This document shows, one piece after another, positions 11,739 through 22,901 of a DNA stretch of 64,000 nucleotides; position 1 is the stretch's first letter, and each line of letters begins with the position of its first letter. The stretch comes from Histoplasma ohiense. Taxonomy: Eukaryota > Ascomycota > Eurotiomycetes > Onygenales > Ajellomycetaceae. The stretch covers positions 7,098,001 to 7,162,000 of the forward strand of contig JAEVHH010000002.1 in assembly GCA_017607445.1 (NCBI GenBank), read 5' to 3'. The notes below the pieces were generated by a model. It saw only the letters and a list, made by a program, of their open reading frames with translations, ran no database searches and was not told the origin of the DNA. Made by a program: the position numbers and the translations under genes.

Positions 11739-14400
11739 ATATTGCCCTTCTCGCCAGCTCGCTCTCCTTTGATCCACTTCCGCTCCGGCTAAACGAAGTC
11801 GAAATTAAAACTATATCAATAAACCGAGGGCGAGAGAACCGTCGAAAAAGAAAGTGGCAACCACGAACAAATTGGAATTGATGGGCATACATATACTGGG
11901 CATGTACCTGCAGACGCGAAAAGTTTTTATAACAGCGAGCACCGAAGCTCGTGGGCAAGTGGAGCCGTACGGACGCACTGGGGACCAATTTGTGTGATCA
12001 GATTGGCAGTAGGGTCTGGTAATGTCGCGGGGATGGACAAGCTAAAATACATTTATGCAACGATAACGAGCAGCGGCGCGCTGAGAAGACAGGGAGAAAT
12101 TTCAAATTGCCGAAGAGTTAGAAGAAACCCTGGTGAGTGAGAATGACATTTTGAACAGGGGCGAATTCGAGTCACCAGGTCCCCTCTCCAAGTGCCATCC
12201 TTTTTACGATTTCGAGTTTTCGAGGTTCAATCCAGAAGTCGGTGCAAGGTTCCAAATATTGGGTGGGTCCTTTCTCAGCCCTTCACCACCTATTATGCAG
12301 TAGTAAGTATCCCCGGAACAGGCTATATCACACCTTCTCTGGTCCATTAGGCACTGACATCTGAATCAGCAACTGATAGGTGATCCTGGTGGCGGCTGAT
12401 TGATAAGCCAAAAAAATTACCCTGACAGGAGTCCGCTTCGCTAACACTCTTAATTTGGAAGGCGGAGTGCTGTGCCGATTCCCTGTCAGTTGTTCTTGGG
12501 AGGGCGTAGACCGGGCCGACCTATCCTTGCCTGGCTGGATCGCTTTAGTTTTTTTGCCCGTGGTGTAGTCAGGGCCAGCAACTGGTGTTTTCCCCGCCAA
12601 TAGTTATTCGTATGATTCACTCTTGTCGGTGTAGAGTTGAAGATCTGCTCTGACTCACTTCTCCGGAAATGGCGCTGCGCTAATGCCGCTCGCTCCTTCG
12701 AAGCTTCTGAAAATATACCCTTGTGGGAATTATTTTTGACACGATTCGGACACTTTCGATTGTTAAGATCATGAGAGAGTTGCACGCGTAAGCTACGAAG
12801 TAATTGAAGGCCATATAGTCCTACGTATTTGTGTGACTTCCAACCCTCTTCTTCTTTCTTTTTCAAATTGAATTCCAGGTCGAATTCTACCTCCAATGAG
12901 CGGGGTCATGTATCGGATGTTGCGAGCACAAGGGTGCGGTCCGTCGTATTTTTTTGAGATCCCGGAATCAACAGCCACACGAACCATTCAATGACCCTCC
13001 CTGAACAATAATACGCTTTTCCCATCTCGGTTCCCGCTGTTTCCCTTCGAATCCCAACCGTTTCGGGGAGCCGTACTTGGACAAGACGGCTCCCGAGCAC
13101 TTGGAAGATCAGAATTTTCAAGATTGAGAATCCGATGTTAGAGTTGTTGGGGAATTTACCCCGAATATCCTCTTCTGAGGCGAGGGGATCACGAGGGATA
13201 TGCCAAAACTGTCAGGAACATGAGGGGAGGGCAAAACACTTTGAAAATGTTCCAAGGATTCGATTTCCAGTATATGATGGTTTGTGTAACTTGGATGGGA
13301 GGTTTGAGCGGTGCTGGGATATGGTAGGGCTGCAATAATGGAGTCAAGCTACGCTCTGAAGTATGTTTTGTGGCTGTCAATGGTATGCCAAACATGGAGT
13401 TCCGCTCAAAATTGAGGAGCCGTTTGAACGCATGACGGGAGTGACTTGATGCCCACATTTCGCGATCGTGTTTGAAAGTCCGCCAGAAGAGCAGCCGTTC
13501 AACGGAGGGGTGGAATTACGACAGTCCAGCGGTCGATCCAAATGCTGTTTGACCCTTTAACTTGCTATGGAGAAGACAAGGCCTTGGCGGTAAATCATAT
13601 CGCCAAACGGACATTGGTATGTATCTGCATCTCAACTCATATCCAAGGTGCAAGGAGGACTCGGTGCAAGGAGGACTCGGTGCAATCTAAGCTCGATAAA
13701 TGTTCGCCAACTTGGTGGAAAATCACGTGGCAATATATTTAACTACCTATCCATGGATATATCCAGCTTTGCGGGACGAAAGAGATTCACATCTAGATAA
13801 ATGCTCCCACAGAGGTTGCGCCGTATGCCCAGAGACCAAATCATGTAACTAGCAGAGTCTAGGTTCATGGGTTCCCCTTTTCTATCCCGCTGAGATTCTT
13901 CCCATTCGAATTCTATAGGAGCAGCGGTTGGAATTGTGCTCTGAATTCAACCCTCAGAGACGAATGTCACACGGTTACTCTCCGGAGATGAATAGTTGCC
14001 GGTTGACAATTAAAAGGGATGCGATCCAGATCTCTTCCTGCGTCTGCTTGTCTGAGCGAAGAGCTTAATTCGATAAGTATCGGCTTTGGCGGATTTCGGG
14101 AGGGTCCGTGTACCATGGATCAACTTCCGCCGCCTCAGAGTTAATTAACAATGATTCGTTCATTTCAATGCAAGATATAACTGATTATTCTGTACATAGA
14201 ACACATTTCGTCACAAAGTGTGGCAAGCCTATGACGAAATGGTCCAGCGTTCTAAATGGGAACCAGAAGATCCTGGTGGCCATTTCTTTCACATTTCACA
14301 TTGATGCAAATTTCTGGCCTGGGATGCACAGATCCACCGAAGCGGCAAAGGATGCGCAGATCCACTGAAGCCCGAACGAGTGCCCGAGGGATCCCCGATT
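11739..14400. other. Long intergenic region between divergent ABC transporter and sulfur-transporter genes
   Basis: About 2.7 kb lie between the ABC transporter start and the YeeE-like gene. Only short ORFs on both strands are present and I recognise none. It should contain both promoters. A two-copy 16-bp direct repeat lies near 13646-13683. No RNA gene was recognised. Confidence 0.45.
13646..13683 (+). repeat. Short tandem repeat, GGTGCAAGGAGGACTC x2
   Basis: Two adjacent copies of a 16-bp unit are followed by a partial third (GGTGCAA). It is too short to infer a function. Confidence 0.7.
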
Positions 14401-14406
14401 GCGTGC

Positions 14407-14414
14407 TATATAAA
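14407..14414 (+). promoter_or_regulatory. TATA-like box of the YeeE-type transporter
   Basis: TATATAAA lies 95 bp before the ATG at 14502, a plausible core promoter position. Confidence 0.45.
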
Positions 14415-14501
14415 GGCTTTCCCCGTAACAATCAACATTTTGTCGAAGAAGCTACTGGAGAGCCTTAGGTGAATCGTTGACAAGAAGACTAGACGACAGA
14501 G

Positions 14502-15632
14502 ATGTTTACCCCCGTCGATACCACTCTCGGAGCTGTCCTTCTCCACCAAGGATCTTCGGGATTGCTGCAGCACAATGGTCGCGTGTTTGGTATTTCGTCT
14601 CTCCTCTCAGGGTCCGTTGCCAAACCTAGTCGCGACAATCTGCCCATCGTAGGAGGGTTGATATCGAGCATCATACCAGTGTATTACTTTGCGCCATCTT
14701 TACTCCCAACATACCTTCCTGTAGGAAGTTCATGGGAAGCTGCTCTAGCTACGCTCGCAACAGGCTTTGCAGTAGGGTGGGGCACAAAGGTATGTAAACA
14801 AATGACATACTATGTTGAGACTTAGACATGCGTTTCCGCTGCACACCCGAAGGGTGGATATAGTACGAATTCCATAGAGATTCCTAAATTGATATAGCTT
14901 AATACCCCTACTAACTTCACTCAAATATGGCTGAAGAATGAGGGCGGTTGCACGTCCGGCCATATGTTATGCGGCCTGTCCCGTCTCTCCCCCCGGTCCG
15001 CAATCGCAACGGGCATATTCTTCATGACCGCTCTGATAACCGCAAACATTCGAAATACCATCCCCGCCTGTCCAAATAACCAACCATGTTATTCACCCAC
15101 CTACCCAACCCCTCAGCAGGCCGCATTCATGGTTGGAGCAGTCATGCTTGCCCAGCTTACAAACTCCATCCTTGTCCCACGTATGCTACAAAAGTCCAAA
15201 AACTCCACTACGATATACAGTTACATCGCCGGCTTGCAGTTCGGCCTAGGCCTCTTCATAACCGGAATGGCGAATCCGGCAAAGGTACTTGGATTCTTTA
15301 GCTGGTTTGACCGGTCTAAATTCGACCCATCCCTAAGCCTGGTCATGCTGTTCGCTGTTATCCCCAACCTCATCTCATACATGAAACTGGGAGCTGCGTC
15401 CGGAGATGAAAACGGGAAGAAACGGCCGACTCTGGCGGACATGTTTCAGCTGCCAACAGCTACTATGGCAGATATTGATTGGCGATTTGTTGCAGGCGGT
15501 GTAGCGTTCGGGGTTGGGTGGGGATTGTCGGGGGTGTGTCCTGGGCCTGGTTTGCTCAGGACCGTTCTACAGCCTAAATGGGGCTTGCTTTGGATGGGAG
15601 GATATATGTTGGGGGCTCTGTCCGGTTTGTAA
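14502..15632 (+). CDS. YeeE/YedE-family membrane protein (sulfur/thiosulfate transport-like)
   Basis: Two exons, 14502-14789 and 14937-15632, give 327 residues. The intron has GTATGT and a CTAAC branch site. The protein is almost entirely hydrophobic, with about eight or nine membrane segments. It carries the two family cysteine motifs: [13 protein letters not shown] just after the splice junction and GVCPGPGLL near the C-terminus. Bacterial relatives (TsuA/YeeE) import thiosulfate through a chain of conserved cysteines, so a role in uptake or handling of a reduced sulfur compound is likely but not proven for fungi. The start is the first ATG after a TATA box. The tail ends abruptly after [11 protein letters not shown]. 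The gene looks intact. Confidence 0.85.
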
Positions 15633-16739
15633 AATTGCTGTTCCTTGCCACTCTATGGAATAGCTATCAATCTTTGATATTTTTATATATCGGAAGTTTA
15701 GGCCATTTTACTCTTTTCCCGTAGTTAAAAGGGGAAATCCGGAATTTAAATTTGTCAATGATGTCTTTCCTAGTTTCTGTACATGCAAGTCAGAAGGTGA
15801 ATAATGTGTACAACTTGTCGTATACATACAGCTTAAGAAATACGCAAACGGTAGTTACAGCCCAAATATTTGATATTCACACCATTTTAATTATTTATTT
15901 CTCTAGAACCTAAACGGCAATTAAGATCCCTTCCTGAGGATTTGGATATCCACATCTGGACTATTGAATACTGTTATGTGGCGTTGGCACAGCCATGGAC
16001 GCCGCAGGGAACGGTAAGATACTCGAGTCTTTTCTTTTTTTTCCCCTCTTCCTTTTAATATTGTGTATAAGTAAGTTATATATGTCTCTATATCTATATA
16101 CATTTGCATATTCATCACCAAATGCATGAATGTGTTTCTGCCATGTCTATGAAAAGAGCAATTCTGAGATATGTGTGGTGCAACTGCGCCTTGCTGAGAT
16201 AAAGCATATAAGTGTGGAGCAAAGGCCATTATATGTACTTGGGATATAAATTGAAAAATCTCAATACAGCATTTTGAATAATTCTAACTCACAATGGCAG
16301 ACGTTGCGGAGACTTAGCACGTAACTTCTAGCCAGCATTAGGCATCAGACCCTTGAACTAACCTCAAATCTTCTAGGGCTCTGCCAGCCGGTATGAAACG
16401 GATGTACCTTTTATATGGACTTTTGTTCCACACCACCGTACACACAGCGAAGTGGCGAACTTGGTGGGCCGCGATCGCCGCGGCAGTCGATCTCCATGGA
16501 GATGTAAATCATTTCAGTTATTAAAAAAACATAACATATATGTCACGCCCTAATAAAGATTATTAGCTTATGTTTTTTCACATAGCAAGAAACTAACTTG
16601 TATGGGAAATTGGAAACGAAGTATCCGAACACGTCACAAGCAAGAGGATATAATAAACCCTTAAAATTAAATGGACACAATATATACACATTCCAACTAA
16701 GGGCAAACGGAGAGAAAGAAAAGTTCCAATGGGAATGTC
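15633..16739. other. Intergenic between convergent genes
   Basis: AT-rich spacer with the 3' ends of the sulfur-transporter and M28 genes at either side. No convincing ORF. It contains GGACTTTTGTTCCACACC near 16420, shared with the spacer at about 6745. Confidence 0.45.
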
Positions 16740-17897
16740 TTAAAGCTCAGTTTTTCTATTAGGATCGTCTACTGACCCTTCATATTTTAGAAGCATACCC
16801 TCCAACTCTAACCATTCAGCTATGAAAGCCGTAAGCAATGTACTCCAGTCCTCAACCGTATCGAGATCCAAATGCTCCGCATCGTCTGTAATTTTATGCC
16901 ATGTCTTAGGGAAAGGGGAGGCGATCAAATGCAAGATCTCAACCCCACGCCTCATAAATGGGATGTGGTCATCGGCAATTCCGCTAGGGAAAAATATCTC
17001 CTTCTCCGAATCGGGGAGCCACAGCTTGTCGCCTTTCTTCCATGACGGCGCTGACTTGAACAAGCCAAGTTGGCGCAACCGGGTTTCCAGAGTAGCCATA
17101 TTTTGATATGCCCAGTGAGTTGTTTTGAAATGAGACGGGATCTGTGGGTCCTTTTCGCCCAATAGATCCAGCAGGACAAAAAGTGAGATGGCCGATAGTG
17201 GGGATTTGTAGACAGAGGTAGCAGGGTAAAATGTATCTTCCATGGCCTGGGCCAATGCTCGAGAGCCGTAAAGGGAATCTATGTCAGTCCAAGAGTGGAA
17301 AGCTTCTTCGCCATCTAATAGAAAAACTTGGATGCCTTGGTGATCGAAAAATGAGTCGTGGGAGGATTCGGCTTTCATAGCATCCCACTTTTTAGTCAAG
17401 GCCGCGTCAATACTTCGTATGGAATGCATGATAATTGCGCATGGAGCAGCGCTGTCTGTAGCGCCGATAAAGCCAGGAGGTTCTCGTTTGCTATCATAGT
17501 GTGCCGCCAGAGTGAACCTGCCTGTATCTCCAACACCTGACCATGGAGGATCCCGAAAGGCGATCAAGTTGACAAAGGGAACCTCCCTGTTTCCGGTTAC
17601 TGGTGTTTTCGACGTCGAATTTTGGAACTCTATCGTCCACTCAGGTAATGTAGTTCTAAAGAAATCAACGAAGTGTTGGAGAACTTGTAGGGAACCTGGC
17701 GTGCCGGGAACACGTGGTTGCAGGATGGGAGCTAGTAGCGCGCCGTCGCGGATGTTGAAATCATTGTTGGGACGTGGAAGGGATTTTAACGTCTCGTCAG
17801 ATAGTGTTGCATACGCTTGGACGGGATTTCCGAAGAATACCGCCCCCAGCAGGAAAAAGAGGCAAGAAGCGGCCAACCGGCAGACACTTTCTGCCAT
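16740..17897 (-). CDS. Secreted glutaminyl-peptide cyclotransferase-like M28 zinc enzyme
   Basis: A single exon encodes 385 residues. Residues 1-28 form a signal peptide (a hydrophobic LAASCLFFLLGAVFF core). The metallo-exopeptidase fold of family M28 follows. The zinc-site residues are readable: HYDSK, Asp in ATDSAAP, Glu in LLDGEEAF, and the later DDHIPF and LHLIASPFPKTWH. Glutaminyl cyclases convert N-terminal Gln to pyroglutamate on secretory proteins, and the GATDSAAPCA plus FPKTWH pattern is closer to these than to leucine aminopeptidases. Length fits the family (about 360-400). Neighbour 18273 is divergent, sharing a 375-bp promoter. Peptidase activity rather than cyclase activity cannot be excluded. 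Confidence 0.85.
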   Translation of the reverse strand: MAESVCRLAASCLFFLLGAVFFGNPVQAYATLSDETLKSLPRPNNDFNIRDGALLAPILQPRVPGTPGSLQVLQHFVDFFRTTLPEWTIEFQNSTSKTPVTGNREVPFVNLIAFRDPPWSGVGDTGRFTLAAHYDSKREPPGFIGATDSAAPCAIIMHSIRSIDAALTKKWDAMKAESSHDSFFDHQGIQVFLLDGEEAFHSWTDIDSLYGSRALAQAMEDTFYPATSVYKSPLSAISLFVLLDLLGEKDPQIPSHFKTTHWAYQNMATLETRLRQLGLFKSAPSWKKGDKLWLPDSEKEIFFPSGIADDHIPFMRRGVEILHLIASPFPKTWHKITDDAEHLDLDTVEDWSTLLTAFIAEWLELEGMLLKYEGSVDDPNRKTEL

Positions 17898-18272
17898 TGT
17901 CGAGAGGTCTCACAAGCTTCATAACGACGTTGTGTGCATTGTCGACTGGGGAAAAACAGTAGCATGCGTAGGGATGAGTGGTCCTATTTTGCATCACTAT
18001 CAGTGCAGGTTATTGTCAGGAGTAAGTTGATGTGGATGAGATTCAAAGACGAGACGTCGAGCCTGGAGCTAATGGCTTATTTAAATTTGATCACATGACG
18101 TATCACAAAGACCTCAACTGCAATTCATGATTAAAACCCGTTCCTGCAAAACCGTGATGAAACGCGCCAATTCCTCCTAAATGTCCTCTAACTAGTAGGA
18201 AGCATTATATATGCATGGAATTTGCTGCTTGTTGATGTCCCAACTGTTCAGCAACCCCTTCCCCTAGTAGAT
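17898..18272. promoter_or_regulatory. Shared divergent promoter (M28 gene / TMEM70-like gene)
   Basis: This 375-bp spacer separates two divergently transcribed genes and so must hold both 5' regions. It includes TCACATGACG near 18094 and a TATATATGC run near 18206. No specific factor can be named. Confidence 0.5.
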
Positions 18273-19195
18273 ATGAGGAGGCTGCTTTCCCGCCCTCCGC
18301 TCCGACAATGCGCCAGCACTCAGCACGGCCAGAGAAATATATACAACAAGTTTTGCTTACGATTCAATTCATCGGTTGGGGAAACATCTTCTAAATCAGC
18401 ACTGAAGAGCAGTGGAAAACCCTCATTGCAGATTTTGCGGCCTCCGGTTCGCACAGCCGCTGGTAAATTAAGGAAAAATGGTATGTTTTCCAGATCAAGC
18501 TTGTAGCCATCTAGCACATCCTCCTGCTCACAGATTTTTACTTTGTGATATAGAAACTTCAAAACTTGAAAAAGTCCTCATCTATCATGCGGGTACGGGA
18601 AATATAGCCTTCATTGGTATGATGCGTATCACCACCCTTCTTATATTTGGCGTTTCTTGTCTGGTTGTCGCTCCAGCTTTCTATTATTCCAGCGATTTCC
18701 CCTGGTACATAACTCCAGCTAGTAGGTCTTCCTCATATGATTGAATATCTGAATTGCCTATGCTAATTAAATGAAGTTGTTATTGGTGGTTCCATTCCCA
18801 TGCTATTCGTCTTATACACGACAGCCCCTTTTGTCAACCTTATATACCTCAAACTTCCGCATGCCGCCAGACAGACACGACAACGTACACAATTCTATTT
18901 AAAAGATGTACCACGAAACGCGACATTGGATATTGAAACCATGAAATTGAATTTTTACTTTCGGAGCACCCAGGTGGCGCTTTCTGACTTGGTCCTGGGG
19001 CGTTCAGCTTTCCGACCAGTTAATCTAATCAATACCAAACCAGGCCCTCAGTCGTGGTGGAAGGGGAATAATATTTATTTCTATGCCCCAGTTAAAACAC
19101 GTCTCAGTTCGAAACCCACTTCAAAATACTTCCCAGAAGTATGGAAAGGGGTATTTGCGAAAATAAAGGAGAATACTCTGAGCGGTGCAAGTTGA
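18273..19195 (+). CDS. Mitochondrial membrane protein, TMEM70/TMEM186/TMEM223-like
   Basis: Three exons, 18273-18480, 18554-18721 and 18777-19195, sum to 264 residues with phases 1 and 1. The N-terminus (MRRLLSRPPLRQCAS) is Arg-rich without acidic residues, a typical mitochondrial presequence. After about 70 residues comes KLEKVLIYHAGTGNIAF, then two hydrophobic hairpin helices (around MRITTLLIFGVSCLVVAPAF and IVIGGSIPMLFVLYTTAPFV) and a soluble C-terminal domain. That layout, with a YHAGTG start, two membrane helices and a basic matrix-side tail, resembles the TMEM70/TMEM186/TMEM223 family, which assists assembly of respiratory complexes. The in-frame ATG at 18222 would add 17 non-basic residues, so I prefer 18273. 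The family call is moderate; membrane topology and targeting are better supported. Confidence 0.75.
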
Positions 19196-19660
19196 GCAGC
19201 CGATGCAATTCATTCTCATTTGTATTCTTTAAAATTTGCCATGTCAAAGACACTGCCTTTTTCAGTTTGGACTGTCTATTTCTTCACTTCCTTCAAAGCA
19301 GCTGGCACAGAGCCGCACAGATCCTAATACATCTCTTCCAATCTTTCCTTAGGCCAACGAGAATCCTTATTCATTATTTGTTAACAGCAGCGCCTTAGCA
19401 ACCAACCAGGCTCCTTTCACAAAATCAAAGGCTTTACCTAAAGTTTGTGTTGTGTTGTTTACTTCTCTCTACCATCTCACTTAACTTTGACTTCTTCTAC
19501 CATATATTCTTTTCAGGGCATAAACCATAGGCCCCCTTTCCTTTACCATCACCAAACAATCAGCACACTCTGTTTCACTCTTCCCATCTTTCATACTTTC
19601 CTAGACTATAAGTGATAATAACCATATATCCCAAACAAACACCAGTTACGTGTCGCCTAA
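19196..19660. other. Intergenic, pyrimidine-rich
   Basis: CT-rich stretch before the next gene, typical of filamentous-fungal promoters and 5' UTRs. No ORF of note. Confidence 0.4.
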
Positions 19661-20542
19661 ATGGAGGGCTTCGAAACCGTCATGTCTGCTGGGGAGCAAC
19701 GCATCTTCTTTATTGCAATGACCTGTACCACCGAAGGCTTGGCTGGAATCAAGGTATTTATTTTCATTCTACCTTTTGCCCATACTCTTTTTAGTTCGCC
19801 CAGAGCTTCTGCCAAAACCCACTACCTCTTTACACAGCTGTGACATTTAGTCACGGTGGGGTGTCTCCATTCATTCGGGGTATCTCTATTTCTAATCACA
19901 AATATTTCGAGGCTATAGGTCAACTATGAGCTGCTTGCTGAGAAAGCTGGCCTGAAAAATGCTACCTCTGCTTCAGTCCTCTATGGAAAAGCCAGGCGCA
20001 AGCTGATGATGGCCACCCAACAAGGGGGATCTAGTTCGACTCCGAACGACAATGAAATGGGCCCCACGACTCCAGCAAAGGCAAACAAAGTTACCAAACG
20101 TACACCGAAATCGTCTGTTCGTGGGAAAGACAAGACCACTAAAGCCGCACTCGCTGCGGCCACCCTTGAAGCGGATCCATCTCCAACCAAATCCAACAAA
20201 ATCAAAGCGAAGGCCGAACACGATGTGGACATGACTGGCATGATGGGCGCTGACATTTTGGTTAAACATGAGTAAGTTTATTTCAAAACAGTATCTATCA
20301 TATATTTCTCTTTTAATTCCATATCATGGAAAGCACAAGCAAAATTAATAAATCCACTTTTCAGAAACAGCAATGGTGCACTGGCACCCATTAAGTCTGA
20401 ATTTGCCAATGATCTCGCTACTGAGATGATTGAAGGCACGTCATATCCCCGCTCTGAGCTCGAATGGTCCTTTTTTGAGCAATCACTGTGGCATGTCGAG
20501 ACTTACAAAAGTGAAAGTGAAGATGGGCCGGACGGATTCTAA
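19661..20542 (+). CDS. Small basic, probably nuclear fungal protein
   Basis: Exons 19661-19753, 19919-20271 and 20365-20542 give 207 residues. The first 60 residues (AGEQRIFFIAMTCT ... YELLAEKAGL ... YGKARRKLM) resemble a helix-rich N-terminal module frequent in Pezizomycotina hypothetical proteins, possibly Myb-like or winged-helix. The middle is rich in Lys, Thr, Ser and Pro (TPAKANKVTKRTPKSSVRG), disordered and nuclear-localisation-like. The last exon is acidic. I do not recognise a characterised orthologue. DNA or chromatin association is only inferred from composition. A second start at the MSAGEQ methionine (19682) is possible. Confidence 0.7.
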
Positions 20543-21546
20543 ACGGGTTTCTGTGTAAAGATCGGTTGACACTCTGCTCGAAGAACCATATACGGAGCGG
20601 TTGTTCTGCGAGCATAAATTCCGGAAAAAAATTCATTACTTCGGTTTTGTGCATGAGAACTGCCTGCTGCCACGTTGGGGCCCATAACGACGACCGATTT
20701 CCTCGAGTTGCTGCATAAAAGCTGTCCAATCAATTTCTCTCTTTACTTTCGAGCAAGTCACACGTGTTTTGATTTCGCTATTGGGCAGTTTAGTAACCTC
20801 GATGTTTCCTTTTGCTTGTTTACTCGGAGATGATAATTAATGAATAGCTGCTATTTGGCTTTTTCCTTGATATTTTTCTGGGGGTATGTATCTTGACAAA
20901 TTGAGTTCTTGAGAACTGCCTTCTGCCCAGTGAAATATGGCGGATCAAATTCAGTACATCCGCTTTACCTTTGTCATGCATACCTGACTTCGAGGAGTAG
21001 ATACCGTAGAATAGTATTGCCTGTGTATATTATCCTTCTAGCTATCCTGGAATACATTCCTCGTAGTAGAAAATATACTGCCTCCGTTTAATTTATAATT
21101 ATTCAATCCTCTTTTTCGTCCTCAGTGCTTTGATTAACCTTCGTTTGCTCCTTTAGCTCCCTCCACAATTCTCACACGCAGTATTTCTGCACAATACAGC
21201 GTCCAAAAATAAAATTCAGGTTTATTTTGAATATCAATTGCGGCCATTCCACACTAATCCGTCAGAATGGGATGAGATAGTTACTATGTAATGAAGGCTT
21301 GGCAATTCGGGCTCATCTGATTAAATAATTCCTTGGTGACGACCATCGACTCGTGAGCAATACTGGTAGCATCATCACGCCATTTCTACGCTGATTAGCT
21401 CTAATGAACTAGGGTAGGATTTTCAATCATTGAAGAAGATATTTCAGTTAAGGAACGTGTGCTCTTATTCCATTTAAGAATCACCTCTTCAAGTACTACA
21501 CAACCTCCCGGCCACAGTGTCAGTATCACATTGCCCCGCATCGATC
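20543..21546. other. Intergenic, about 1 kb
   Basis: No convincing ORF or RNA gene. The sequence is AT-rich and probably holds the 3' UTR of the upstream gene and the promoter of the rhodanese-type gene. Confidence 0.4.
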
Positions 21547-22000
21547 ATGACAACAGTAGCAGTAGAACAGGGACCAAAACAAGACACCCCCTGGCATGAA
21601 GCATTCCCAGCGCCGAAGACTAAGGCTGCTGTTATTTCGCGTTCAGAAGTCCTTGGATGGCTGAAAGATTTGTCAAAGAATGGCGCAACGAGAGATTACG
21701 TCCTGGTTGATCTTAGAAGGGCAGACCATGAGGTATGTTTCGTTGATTAACTACTCGCTCTCTTCAATATTCATGTTTGATATAGCCAATTTTGAACATG
21801 CAGATAAGGATTGGGATATCGCTCTTGAATGATTCAAACTCTTGTACTGCTAGAAGGGAGTTGGATCTGGGTAGAATCATGCACGAGCTTGGTTCAACCC
21901 GGTATATAATTTATCGGAGGGAAGTCTTACAATCCTGCATGAGAAAAGGAGGAAAAGGGGGTTTTAAACCACGATGCTGCATTTCTCGACAAGTTGAAGC

Positions 22001-22037
<37 letters not shown>

Positions 22038-22523
22038 ATAGAGCAATCTAACAGAGAAACTATACGCAGGGCGGCACAATATCAACCTCCTTAAATCTCC
22101 CTGCCCAAAGCCTCTACCAGTCCATTCCCACGCTATACACAATCTTCAAGCAGGCCGGTGTCAATAAAGTCATTTGGTATTGCGGTTCGTACAGGCTATA
22201 TTCTTGATCGCTCTACTGTTTTATTCGATTTCAATGTTTTCTTCACTTCCTCCACTCCTTGGCTTCTGCATTTTCCTCGAGAGAACATTGAACTTGTTCA
22301 CTGCTCACAATGATTTATTTCAGGTTCATCTGCCGGACGTGGCACCCGCGCTAGTGGTTGGTTTGCAGATTACATTCTGGAGAAAGAGGGTGGAAGTGCT
22401 GGAGGAATGCAGAGTCTTATACTCGAAGGGGGAATTAAGGGGTGGGTTGGTGCTGGGAAAGAATATGTGGAACAGGTGGTAGGGTACGAGGCAGCAGCTT
22501 GGAAGGGTACAGAGTGTGCGTAG
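21547..22523 (+). CDS. Rhodanese/Cdc25-type phosphatase or arsenate-reductase-like protein
   Basis: Exons 21547-21732, 22070-22184 and 22324-22523 give 166 residues. The single rhodanese domain runs ISRSEVLGWLKDL, DYVLVDLRRADHE, then GGTISTSLNLPAQS and the active-site loop WYCGSSAGRGTRASGW. The loop is CX5R (C-G-S-S-A-G-R), as in Cdc25, Ibp1 and Arr2/Acr2, rather than the six-residue loop of true thiosulfate sulfurtransferases. A phosphatase or arsenate reductase role is therefore favoured. Length matches the small single-domain fungal Ibp1/Arr2 group. The first intron is 337 bp, long for this window, and carries a 34-A homopolymer 34 bp before the acceptor. An upstream in-frame ATG at 21517 is less likely. 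Confidence 0.85.
22002..22035 (+). repeat. Poly(A) tract of 34
   Basis: Uninterrupted run of 34 A inside intron 1 of the rhodanese-type gene, shortly before the TATACGCAG acceptor. Confidence 0.95.
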
Positions 22524-22901
22524 GGATGAAGGACAAGTAATCAGACTTGTGGAAGACAAGAAACCTCAGTTGATTTTAGAAACGATTTAAGGATATTAAG
22601 AATATATTATTTCTATATTGTCTACGCTGTTAACTGATTGTATATCATCCCGTCGTGCTGTAGACGCAACCGTAAGAATATGCTCGCCGCACACCAACAT
22701 AGGGGGTGATGATAGGGCAGAAATATATGTGAATGGATAGGGGTTAACAATAGAAATATAGAAATAAAAACCAGAACGCCAGAGTTGTACAAATAAATAA
22801 TGTCAAAGATATCATCATCGGGTGGGAAATTAGAGGCAAATCCATTCGAGGACATGCTTGAAATAGCTGAGTAACTTGCACAGTGAGGTCGCATTCGAAG
22901 G

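Noticed and set aside
11739..11988. Possible 5' exon of the ABC transporter (MVPSASVRLHL...)
   Set aside because: Its best donor (CAG|GTACAT) is phase 0, while the only good acceptor (TTTAG near 11794) needs phase 1. No family similarity seen.
12328..12896. Overlapping basic minus-strand ORFs upstream of the ABC transporter
   Set aside because: No conserved motif, mixed frames and no splice model. Treated as intergenic.
22002..22035. Poly(A) as a mark of a processed pseudogene
   Set aside because: No cDNA-like sequence precedes it and no target duplication was found. Kept only as an intronic tract.
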